From MFD09286-c1 sp963701015 (GTDB lineage Bacteria; Bacteroidota; Bacteroidia; Bacteroidales; DTGW01), in the NCBI GenBank assembly GCA_963701015.1, contig OY969556.1:2232001-2296000 (forward strand): a stretch of 64,000 bases of DNA. The letters run 5' to 3'. The translations under genes and the position numbers were made by a program. This document shows, piece by piece, positions 41,827-50,225 of the stretch (position 1 is its first letter; each line of letters begins with the position of its first letter). Under the pieces are notes generated by a model. The model was not told where the DNA came from. It did no database searches and worked only from the letters and a program-made list of their open reading frames with translations.

Positions 41827-43905
41827 TTATTTGGTAATCATATCAAATTCGGCATATCCAGCAACATCATCCCCCCAAGTAGTTTTCAAAGCCCTGAGTT
41901 TGATATACCGGGCAATTAAAGGTGAAAAATTCTTAACCTGCAGCGTTGGATTATTCTGAATGTTGGAAAATTCACCCTTGTCAACCAGTTTCCAATCTTT
42001 ATTGTCATCCGACACATAAAACTCGTAATTGGTTATGATGCCAGAGCTCCACCTGGCCTGATCAGGTAAATATTTAAACCCGCATACATCATACTTATTT
42101 CCTAAGTCGATAACCAGATCAATGGGCAACTTCTGACCGTTTTTTTGGTGCCATACTGTAGCGGTATTTCCATCCAGGGCCGCTGCAGCATTTTCATCGC
42201 TGGTTTCAATTATTTTCCAGTCCTTTTTTGAAATATCGAATTTTTCCTTTCCGACAGGGCTGCTTTTACCTGACGCAGGATCGTAAGCAATTGCCTTTAT
42301 ATCCACCTTTCCATCGGCGGTAAAAGGTTCAGTATATTTATTCGATTTCACATTCGGTTCGCTACCATCCAGTGTATAATAAAAAATTGGGCCGATATCA
42401 TTTGTAGTAATGGTAACATAACCCGATTGGTTTCTTGCAATTGAAGGAGTATTGAGGAATACCGGGGCATTATAAATCCCAATATTGGAAATTACGGGGC
42501 AACTTTTTGAATCTGTTATATTAAAACGAACCTTTGTAGCATTGACACTCGGAAACCTAAGAATACGTTTGTACCCTATTGTTGTTGCATTTGCTAGTTC
42601 TTTCCACTTCCCATCCACATATGCTTCAACCGTAAAACCTTTAACGCGTTGCCCAAAACGGATATATTCCTGTACCAGGAAACGGTTGAACAAAGTTGGT
42701 TTGCCAAAATCTATTGTCAATGAAGCCTTTGCCACGTTATCGTCGGTAGCCCAATAAGTATCCTTACTGCCGTCAACAGCCATTGCAGCACCAAACTCCT
42801 TAGCATTTCCCCGGACATTAGAAGCTTCAACTTTCGCTTTTTCAGCAAGGTTTACAGCAAATGATTCTTTAACGGTTTTGGCGAAATCCACTACAGTCTT
42901 TTCATCCCTTTCATTGATCAACCCATCGGGCATAATAGGGAAATTAAGCAATAAGTTGGCATTACTACCGATCGAATGATAGTAAATGTCCATAAGCTGG
43001 GGTAAAGTTTTCACCTTGCTGTCCTCATTTTGATGATAAAACCATCCCGGTCGGATGGAAGTATTTACTTCAGCAGGTACCCAGTCATTCCCGTTTTCCA
43101 AGCCGTAATGCAACATATTCCAGGTTACATCCCCAGTAGAATCCAACAAACTCCAGTTGGTTTCACCAACATTTCCTTCTTCAGTCCCGACCCAGCGCAA
43201 ATCAGCACGGTCACCACCATCGTTCCAGATTACGATATTGGGTTGTAGCTCACGGACAAGTTTATACGTATTTTCCCAATCGTAATAAGTTTTAGGGTCT
43301 ATCTTGCGGGTTTCATTAGTACCGCCATACCAGCCCGAACCACCATTGGCCCCATCAAACCAGATTTCGAAAATTGGCCCATAGTTAGTGAGGAGCTCCT
43401 TCAGTTGGTTCCGAAAATAAGTGATGTATTCAGGTTTACCATAATCTGCACTATGTCTGTCCCATGGTGACAAATAAACCCCTAATTTTAAGCCATATTC
43501 TTTACATGCATCGGCCAGTTCACGAACAACATCACCCTTGCCATTTTTCCAGTGTGCATTTTTTACAGAATAATCAGTATATTTTGATGGCCATAGACAA
43601 AAACCACTGTGGTGTTTTGCCACAATTATAATACCTTTCATTCCTGCTTCCTTAGCAATGCGCCACTGCCGTGGGTCTAATTTTTCAGGATTAAACTGCT
43701 TTATGTCTTCATTTCCATAACCCCACTCCTGATTGGTGTAAGTGTTTAATGAGAAATGCACGAAAGCATAATATCCTATTTCCTGCCATCCCATCTGATT
43801 CTCAGATGGAACAGGGCCACAAGGAGTAGGGGTTTTTACTTGGGCTTTGGTAATGCCAATTGAAAAGATGGAAAGGATGACTCCACATAAAAAATTCCTA
43901 TTCAT
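41827..43905 (-). CDS. alpha-L-fucosidase, GH29, with C-terminal discoidin-like domains
   Basis: GH29 enzymes remove alpha-linked L-fucose. The 692-residue protein has a signal peptide to about residue 21, then the barrel: 'YYAFVHFSLNTYTNQEWGYG', 'IIVAKHHSGFCLWPS', and the nucleophile Asp184 in 'EIWFDGANGG'. C-terminal parts (about 360-480 and 575-692) look like F5/8 type C domains ('LTIDFGKPTLFNRFLVQEY', 'ARYIKLRALKTTWGDD'), with a chitobiase-like C-terminal segment between ('ITTNDIGPIFYYTLDGSEP'). It is part of the long minus-strand operon, 8 bp before the beta-helix gene. Confidence 0.9.
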   Translation of the reverse strand: MNRNFLCGVILSIFSIGITKAQVKTPTPCGPVPSENQMGWQEIGYYAFVHFSLNTYTNQEWGYGNEDIKQFNPEKLDPRQWRIAKEAGMKGIIIVAKHHSGFCLWPSKYTDYSVKNAHWKNGKGDVVRELADACKEYGLKLGVYLSPWDRHSADYGKPEYITYFRNQLKELLTNYGPIFEIWFDGANGGSGWYGGTNETRKIDPKTYYDWENTYKLVRELQPNIVIWNDGGDRADLRWVGTEEGNVGETNWSLLDSTGDVTWNMLHYGLENGNDWVPAEVNTSIRPGWFYHQNEDSKVKTLPQLMDIYYHSIGSNANLLLNFPIMPDGLINERDEKTVVDFAKTVKESFAVNLAEKAKVEASNVRGNAKEFGAAMAVDGSKDTYWATDDNVAKASLTIDFGKPTLFNRFLVQEYIRFGQRVKGFTVEAYVDGKWKELANATTIGYKRILRFPSVNATKVRFNITDSKSCPVISNIGIYNAPVFLNTPSIARNQSGYVTITTNDIGPIFYYTLDGSEPNVKSNKYTEPFTADGKVDIKAIAYDPASGKSSPVGKEKFDISKKDWKIIETSDENAAAALDGNTATVWHQKNGQKLPIDLVIDLGNKYDVCGFKYLPDQARWSSGIITNYEFYVSDDNKDWKLVDKGEFSNIQNNPTLQVKNFSPLIARYIKLRALKTTWGDDVAGYAEFDMITK

Positions 43906-44030
43906 ATTAATTCATTTATTAGGTTTATTTTATCTATTTATAAATTATAACATATTTTATCCAACTTAATATCTATTTCATTACAATATACTTCAGAAAA
44001 GCCTTTAACCATGCTTCGTCTGGTAGTCCA

Positions 44031-46487
44031 TTAATATTTTTTTTCTGATATTGTTTTGATATTTATGAAAGCTTCAGATAAACACATTGAAGTAACCGTT
44101 AGTTTGATATCGCCTGTTTCATGATTGCTTTTAATAACAACTAAAGCGCGCCCCTTCCATGCTTTACGCGTATCACCAACATACGGGTCAACATCTTTAA
44201 TATCGGCATTGGCCACTCCTGCAATAGTTCCCGCCCCTTCTATCTTAAAATACAGACGATTATTGGCATTTGGTTGGTCTATTCCGTCTTTATCCGTTAT
44301 TTCAATGGTAACAAAAGACAGGTCCTGTCCATTTGCCAGTATCTCTTTTCGGTCGGCCGTTAGTTTTATTTTTGTGGCATCACCTGAAGTTTGCAGAATA
44401 GTTGATTCCATTTCTTTGTCGTTCTCGATCCCAACCACTTTAAGCAAACCGGGTGAATAAGGTAAAGAAAATGTAGCTTTAAACTGTTGTTCACAGGTTG
44501 TAGTCTGTTCTCCAATAAGTTTGTTATTCAGATAAAGCCTTACTTTGGGATATTTTGAATAGACTTCTACCTGGATGTTCTTCCCTTCGTAACCGGGCCA
44601 AGTCCAGCTTTCCCACTTTGGCCATACAGACCATAGGGTTAGCTTGATCTCACCACTATCAGGGTTGGGTTCCCGGACGGCCATATAAAGTTTTTCCTTG
44701 CTGTTCCACAATATGTTGCGATAGTGGGAAATTGGTTTCCTCCAACCTGTCAGATCAATATCCCCGCAATAGGCACCATGCCAGGGGAAAAAATCATTCT
44801 CCCAGTGTTCACCGGGGATATCGCCCGGATAATACCACCGGCCTATGCTTGATTCGCCCAAATAATCTATCGCCGTCCAAACAAAGTCACCGATGATATA
44901 ATTGTTTCCTTGCACAAGTTCCCAATTTGCAAAAGCATCACGCGGATATGATTCTGTTTGAACGATTACTCGTGAAGGAAGCCTCAGATGGTCAGAAGCT
45001 GCGTGTTGTAATTGATAATTGTACCCGCAAACATCATGGGCGGCCATCAACGGATCAAAAATTTCCCAATCGCTGTCCCAGGTTGTCATGGCCGAAGTGA
45101 CAGGACGCGTGGGGTCAATGCTTCTTATTTCACCTGCAAGTATTTCCGCTGTTTCGACAGCTTGCGGCTTTTTCCTTTCGATTATTTCATTTCCGGTACT
45201 CCACATTATAACCGAAGGGTGGTTACGATCGCGCAAAACCATTGCATCCAGGTCGCGTTTCCACCATTGGTCGAAATACATGGCATAATCGTACTTGTTT
45301 TTTGCTTCTCTCCAGCCATCAAATGCCTCATCAATAACGAGTAGCCCTAACTTGTCGCAAGCATTCAAAAAAGCTTCGGAAGGTGGATTGTGTGAGGTTC
45401 GCACCGCATTAAAGCCAGCTTCCTTAAGCAATTCGACTTTACGTTCCTCGGCACGGTCAAAAGCAGCAGCGCCCAAGCAACCATTATCGTGGTGCGCGCA
45501 ACCTCCATCGATCTGCACAGTTTTGCCATTCAGTTGAAACCCGGTTCCAGTCGTGAATTTTATGGAACGGATACCAAAATTGGTCTTTATGTCGTCAATT
45601 ACTTTTTCATTTTTCAATACCTGTATCTGCGCCAGATATAAGTCTGGTGTTTCTAGTGTCCAAAGCAACGGATTCGAAACCACTATCGTCTGTCTAATTT
45701 CCTTTTCACTGTTGGCAGCTAATTCGACCTTAGTTTCATTTTCCCCAACGTCTTTTGAAGAACCTGACAGTATCCGGGTTTGAAGTACAATGTTTTGCGG
45801 TAAACTTGTTTCGTTCTTTACTAATGTTTTTATTTGAAGGGTTGCATTTTTTAAAGATACCTCTGGTGTTGTAATACTAACACCCCAGTTCGCAACGTGC
45901 ACGGGGTTTGTAACCATCATCCAAACATGCCGATAGATTCCGGAACCACTATACCACCGGCAATTTACCTGCTGTGAATTGTCAACCTGCACTGCTATGA
46001 CATTTTTTTTGTCAAAGTCTAAGTAGGGAGTTAGATCATAACTGAACGGTGTGTAACCATAAGGATGTACTCCCAGTGATTTTCCGTTGATAAATACTTC
46101 AGAGTTCATATAGACACCTTCAAAATATACGGAAATTTTCTTGCCTTTCCATTCTCCGGGTGCTGTGAAAGTTTTCCGGTACCAGCCTATACCTGTCGGG
46201 AAAAAACCTCCGGCATTCCCAGTTTGGTTTTTATGGTTTATTTTTCCTTCAATGCTCCAGTCGTGCGGCAGGTCAAGGTTACGCCAACCATTATCGTTTA
46301 AATCCTTTGAGTTGGCAGCAGTGGTATCGCCTAAAAGGAATTTCCAGTTATAATCAAATAGTAGTCTTCGCTCAATATTTGAATTAATTTGGGCAAAACT
46401 TGAAAAAAAGCTAAATATCAAAATAAAGACCAATGTTATTTGTATTGCACAATACCATTTGATTTTTAATACTTTTAATTGACTCAT
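44031..46487 (-). CDS. glycoside hydrolase family 2 (beta-galactosidase type)
   Basis: GH2 enzymes remove beta-linked sugars, most often galactose. The 818-residue protein has a signal segment, then the sugar-binding jelly roll ('DLPHDWSIEG', 'GIGWYRKTF'), an immunoglobulin-like domain and the barrel with 'VRTSHNPPSEAFLNACD'. The acid/base is Glu434 in 'WSTGNEIIE' and the nucleophile Glu512 in 'IVQTESYPR'. A DUF4982-like and a Big-like domain ('VTIEITDKDG...GAGTIAGVANAD') complete the usual PUL-type GH2. The gene is 125 bp upstream of the GH29 gene. Whether the substrate is galactose, glucuronate or mannose cannot be seen. Confidence 0.92.
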   Translation of the reverse strand: MSQLKVLKIKWYCAIQITLVFILIFSFFSSFAQINSNIERRLLFDYNWKFLLGDTTAANSKDLNDNGWRNLDLPHDWSIEGKINHKNQTGNAGGFFPTGIGWYRKTFTAPGEWKGKKISVYFEGVYMNSEVFINGKSLGVHPYGYTPFSYDLTPYLDFDKKNVIAVQVDNSQQVNCRWYSGSGIYRHVWMMVTNPVHVANWGVSITTPEVSLKNATLQIKTLVKNETSLPQNIVLQTRILSGSSKDVGENETKVELAANSEKEIRQTIVVSNPLLWTLETPDLYLAQIQVLKNEKVIDDIKTNFGIRSIKFTTGTGFQLNGKTVQIDGGCAHHDNGCLGAAAFDRAEERKVELLKEAGFNAVRTSHNPPSEAFLNACDKLGLLVIDEAFDGWREAKNKYDYAMYFDQWWKRDLDAMVLRDRNHPSVIMWSTGNEIIERKKPQAVETAEILAGEIRSIDPTRPVTSAMTTWDSDWEIFDPLMAAHDVCGYNYQLQHAASDHLRLPSRVIVQTESYPRDAFANWELVQGNNYIIGDFVWTAIDYLGESSIGRWYYPGDIPGEHWENDFFPWHGAYCGDIDLTGWRKPISHYRNILWNSKEKLYMAVREPNPDSGEIKLTLWSVWPKWESWTWPGYEGKNIQVEVYSKYPKVRLYLNNKLIGEQTTTCEQQFKATFSLPYSPGLLKVVGIENDKEMESTILQTSGDATKIKLTADRKEILANGQDLSFVTIEITDKDGIDQPNANNRLYFKIEGAGTIAGVANADIKDVDPYVGDTRKAWKGRALVVIKSNHETGDIKLTVTSMCLSEAFINIKTISEKKY

Positions 46488-46669
46488 AGGTTTATATCTT
46501 AAAATTCAGTTTATTAGTTTTTTAATAGTTTCAAGTGCTATTTATACGAGTCGAGGACGAGGTTTTCCTGTCATTTTAAGCTTAACATAACACTAGTTTA
46601 TCCATTTTCATTCCTTAATAGCAAGTAACCGCTCAACTATGCATCCTCTTGCATTTCAATTATACGTTT

Positions 46670-48577
46670 CTAATTAATGATTATATTTTGAGAAACAGAT
46701 TGCTCTTGTGTTGATAATACAAAAGTATATGTTCCTGACAAAAGCCTAGATACATCAAGTCCAAACAAATCATGGCCAACTTCTTTTTCCAGCATTTTTT
46801 TTCCGCTCATATCAAATATTTTTATTGTCACATTTGTACCCAATGTTTGTTTTAAATTTAGAATACCATGATTGACCGGATTTGGAAACAAGCTGATTTT
46901 ATCGGTAACAATACTTGTCCCGATTATATTGGTTTGTTCAGAAATTGTAATTAAAACACTGTCCTGTATGCCAGAACCATCAATAGAGGTTGCAAAAACA
47001 GTGACCTCTCCAATTTTTATCGCAGTAAGCAAACCACTATTGGTTATCGAAGCTATGGTGGAATCTGAAATGCTCCATTTAACTGATCTGTCAAAAGCGT
47101 TTGAAGGAAGCACTGTTGCTAAAATTCTTAATGTATCCCCAGGAAAAGAAATTTGACTTTTCCCATTCCTTCCTTTTAGGCTAATAGTTGATGTCTTTAC
47201 TAATTCCTTAGGAAGTCCTTGAACCTCAATTACAACAACTGAATTAATTTCATTTGGGGCTTTTTCAGGTACTGAAATTGTGAGATAACCCAAGCTTTCG
47301 TTATAACTCAATAAAGAATTGGTATCGTTTAATAAATACGTTTTATTAATTGTATTATTAAGTGGTGTGACTTTTAAAAGTCCGTTTGATGGCCAGGAAA
47401 ATACATGGGCATAAAGTTTTCCAGATTTCTTTGTAAAAAACCCCCATTCCGGTTCCTTCGAAAACGGACTACGGGTTGCCCCATATACACTGCTATCATA
47501 TATATCCATCCAAACACCTATACTGTCTAATTTAGTTACCGACTCGTCCGGTACTGTACCATCACCCTTTGGTCCAATATTCAACAAATAGTTTCCATCT
47601 CTGGATACATTCTGAACCAATTCCATAATAAGAGCTTTGGTTGTCTTGTAATTATTATCTCCGGAATTGTATCCCCACGAGTTATTCATGGTTTGGCATG
47701 TCTCCCATGGCCGGCTGTTGGCAGTGGCGAGTACCGAACCTTCAGAACAATCCCAATCACCCAATCCGGCACCTCTGAAAACTCGTTCGTTCATCAATAG
47801 ATTTGGATCAAGCCCTCTCAGGTAGTTCTGTAAATCCACGCCATCGGCCTTAGTCCACCACTTATCCACTGGTGTTGTCGCATAGTTATAAGTCCCGTAA
47901 TTATAAGTCCAGTCTCCATCGAACCACAGCACTGCCGGATGGTAATTGTCTATCAGTTCTTTTAATTGTAACTTCATATCCCTAATATAATTTGTCCTGG
48001 CTGAATCCGAAGCCATTGTTGAATAGGTATACCAGTTATTAGCACTAGAACCACGTGATATTTGCTGAGAAGGATGATTCCAGTCCAGAATAGAATAATA
48101 CAAACAAAACTTTACTCCAACAGCATCGCATGAATCTTTGAGTTCCTTTATAATATCTCTTGTTTTATCGAAAGAAGTATATTCACGCAAATCGTACAGC
48201 TTTGTCGTGTCAATGCTTTTAAAACTCTTTACTTCAGTAGGCCACATGCAGAACCCTTCGTGGTGTTTGGCTGTAATCACCAGATATTTCATACCTGCTT
48301 TTTTTGCCAACCGCGCGATTGTACCTGCATTAAAATTTACCGGGTTGAACTTAGCCGAAACCTGGGTTTGATAAGTAGCTTTCGTATAATTTCCTGACAT
48401 AGCCCATTCGCCCTGAGCTAAATAGGAATAAGAACCGAAATGGATAAACATACCAAAGCGGGATTCATACCACCAGTTCATTTTAGCTGGAATGTTGTAT
48501 TGTGCTGCTACTTTTTGAGTAGAAAAAAGCATTGTAACAAACAATACTACAGATAAATAAGAATAAGATTTCTTCAT
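46670..48577 (-). CDS. alpha-L-fucosidase, GH29, with Big2 domain and T9SS tail
   Basis: The start is set at 48575-48577 (MKKSYSYLSVVLFVTMLFST), a good signal peptide; a longer frame to 48652 adds an unlikely 25 residues. The 635-residue protein has the GH29 barrel: 'WWYESRFGMFIHFGSYS', 'ITAKHHEGFCMWPTE' and the nucleophile Asp220 in 'AVLWFDGDW'. After the catalytic part comes a Big2-like domain ('ISDSTIASITNSGLLTAIKIG') and a T9SS sorting tail ('SLFPNPVNHGILNLK', 'IFDMSGKKMLEKEV', ending SVSQNIIIN), so it is exported through type IX secretion to the surface. It is the second fucosidase of the locus. Confidence 0.92.
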   Translation of the reverse strand: MKKSYSYLSVVLFVTMLFSTQKVAAQYNIPAKMNWWYESRFGMFIHFGSYSYLAQGEWAMSGNYTKATYQTQVSAKFNPVNFNAGTIARLAKKAGMKYLVITAKHHEGFCMWPTEVKSFKSIDTTKLYDLREYTSFDKTRDIIKELKDSCDAVGVKFCLYYSILDWNHPSQQISRGSSANNWYTYSTMASDSARTNYIRDMKLQLKELIDNYHPAVLWFDGDWTYNYGTYNYATTPVDKWWTKADGVDLQNYLRGLDPNLLMNERVFRGAGLGDWDCSEGSVLATANSRPWETCQTMNNSWGYNSGDNNYKTTKALIMELVQNVSRDGNYLLNIGPKGDGTVPDESVTKLDSIGVWMDIYDSSVYGATRSPFSKEPEWGFFTKKSGKLYAHVFSWPSNGLLKVTPLNNTINKTYLLNDTNSLLSYNESLGYLTISVPEKAPNEINSVVVIEVQGLPKELVKTSTISLKGRNGKSQISFPGDTLRILATVLPSNAFDRSVKWSISDSTIASITNSGLLTAIKIGEVTVFATSIDGSGIQDSVLITISEQTNIIGTSIVTDKISLFPNPVNHGILNLKQTLGTNVTIKIFDMSGKKMLEKEVGHDLFGLDVSRLLSGTYTFVLSTQEQSVSQNIIIN

Positions 48578-48608
48578 AAATGTAATTTTACAAAAGTGTA
48601 TATTGTAC

Positions 48609-48711
48609 CTAATCAATAAAAATTTTGACGCTTCTGGTTTGGGTATTATCACTTAGTTTTAAAATGTAGAATCCTTTCGACAAGTGTTTGAAGTCATTTT
48701 TTGATTGTTTA
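48609..48711 (-). pseudogene. fragment of a T9SS sorting tail after the GH43 gene
   Basis: In the +1 frame relative to the GH43 end, the minus strand reads through about 30 codons from the GH43 stop to a TAG at 48609-48611. It contains 'KNDFKHLSKGFYILKLSDNT' and ends 'RSVKIFID', a typical last half of a T9SS tail. The N-terminal half of such a domain is absent. It may be the lost C-terminus of the GH43 protein or the remains of another gene. Confidence 0.55.
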
Positions 48712-50136
48712 TTTGCCGTTAAACTTCCACCAGTCGAAATTGAACAAATCCTTTTCTCCTTTAAATACAAAGAACAAATCGTGAACACCCTTGATATTTT
48801 TCACCGGGGCACTTAATGTTTTCCATATATCACCTTCCCCGGAGGTATTAACATCAATTATTGCCAATACCGACCCATCGATTTTGTCGGTATGAATTTC
48901 AATCTTCCCACCATATAAAGAAGCCACACTTACATCAACCGAAGTTACACCTTTTGAAAAGTCGACGCCTTGCACTTTAATGTAATCGCCGTTGTTAATA
49001 TCTGTCACAAATAACCTGTCAGCGATTTTTCTTCCCTTATCCCATGGAATGTTACTTTCCCATTCGGTAGCAAATTCCGTTTTAAGACCTTCGCTACAAG
49101 CCATGGTTTCAGCCTCATTGTGAAGGTATGGATTTAAGGTGCCAATTTGTGGAGCCCCCGTTGTTGACCACCAAGGAACTTTCTGAATAGTACCATCGTC
49201 ATTATAAGTCATTTTTTCAACACATATCGAACGTCTTTCATAATGTTTTGACATAGTTTGTTTCAAAATGGCGTAATTGAACCCAAACACATACGAATTG
49301 CCCTTGTAATCAATAATCCCCGGATGGTTACCTGAAGATCTTTCGTCCGGGTCCATAATGGTTCCTTTGCACTTCCATGGTGCCTGTCGGGCTGTCGCTC
49401 ATAGCATAACCAATGCCTTCGGGGCAACAGCGCGATGCCCATGCCAGGTAATAGTGGTTGTTCTTTTTCCACAACCAAGGGCCTTCTGTGTAAGACGCCT
49501 CGGGTGGTGTACCTGTAAAATCGATGGTAGCAACCTGAATGCCGCTTGCAAGGGAAATCATGTCTTCGTTCAACTTTGCAAAATAACAGGGCCATTACCG
49601 CCCCAATACAAATAAGCCTGCCCATCATCATCAATAAAAACAGTCGGGTCGTAATCGCCCGGGTTTGATCGATAAATTAACGGTTTACCAATAGCATCGG
49701 TAAACGGCCCATACGGACTGGTCGATACTGCTACGCCAATAGCCATTTTCCCCTGATAAATTGTAGGACAATACAAATAAAACTTCCCGTTTCTGGTAAC
49801 ACACTGTGGTGCCCAGGCACTGTGGCCATCAACCCAATCGAATGTTCTGTATGGCTCTTTTACACCTGCAATAATCCCATGATCAGTCCAATTAACCATA
49901 TCTGTTGTGGTATAGAGCATCCAATTGAACATTTCAAAACCAAAGGCATTGTCCTGGTCGTGGCTGGTGTAAAGGAATACGGTATCATGATAAACCATTG
50001 GTGCGGGATCGGCGGTGTATTTGGTTTGGATAATAGGGTTATTGGCAACGCATATTGTTCCAATAACCGACGAAGCAAGCATTGCAGTACTTGTAACAAA
50101 CAACCGGTTTCGAATATTTTTGATAGATTTTTGCAT
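48709..50136 (-). pseudogene. GH43-type glycosidase with C-terminal CBM6, broken by two frameshifts
   Basis: Three frames in a row read as one family GH43 protein (arabinofuranosidase/xylosidase type) with a CBM6. The N-terminal piece (50136 to about 49588) has a signal, the base Asp in 'YTADPAPMVYHD' and 'DYDPTVFIDDDGQAYLYWGG'. The middle piece (about 49588-49380) is shifted and has 'KLNEDMISL' and the Glu of 'YTEGPWLWKKN'. The last piece (from about 49378) is back in the first frame, with 'PDERSSGNHPGIIDYKGNSY' and a CBM6 ending FDWWKFNGK. A one-base loss near 49587 and a one-base gain near 49380 explain it; they cancel. True decay and sequencing error are both possible. Confidence 0.85.
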
Positions 50137-50225
50137 GGTTGATATTTCTACTTTAGTAACTTGAACCTCATGTCATTCATCTCTGTAATACAGTGTATTG
50201 AAAGGTGTATTTTTATTCTTTGGTG

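Noticed and set aside
43960..44030. possible coding remnant after the GH2 stop (INGLPDEAWLKAFLKY in one frame)
   Set aside because: About 20 codons only, no recognisable family, and the other frames are equally open.
48578..48652. 25-residue N-terminal extension of the GH29 at 46670
   Set aside because: The Met at 48577 gives a standard signal peptide; the extra residues would place it inside the protein.
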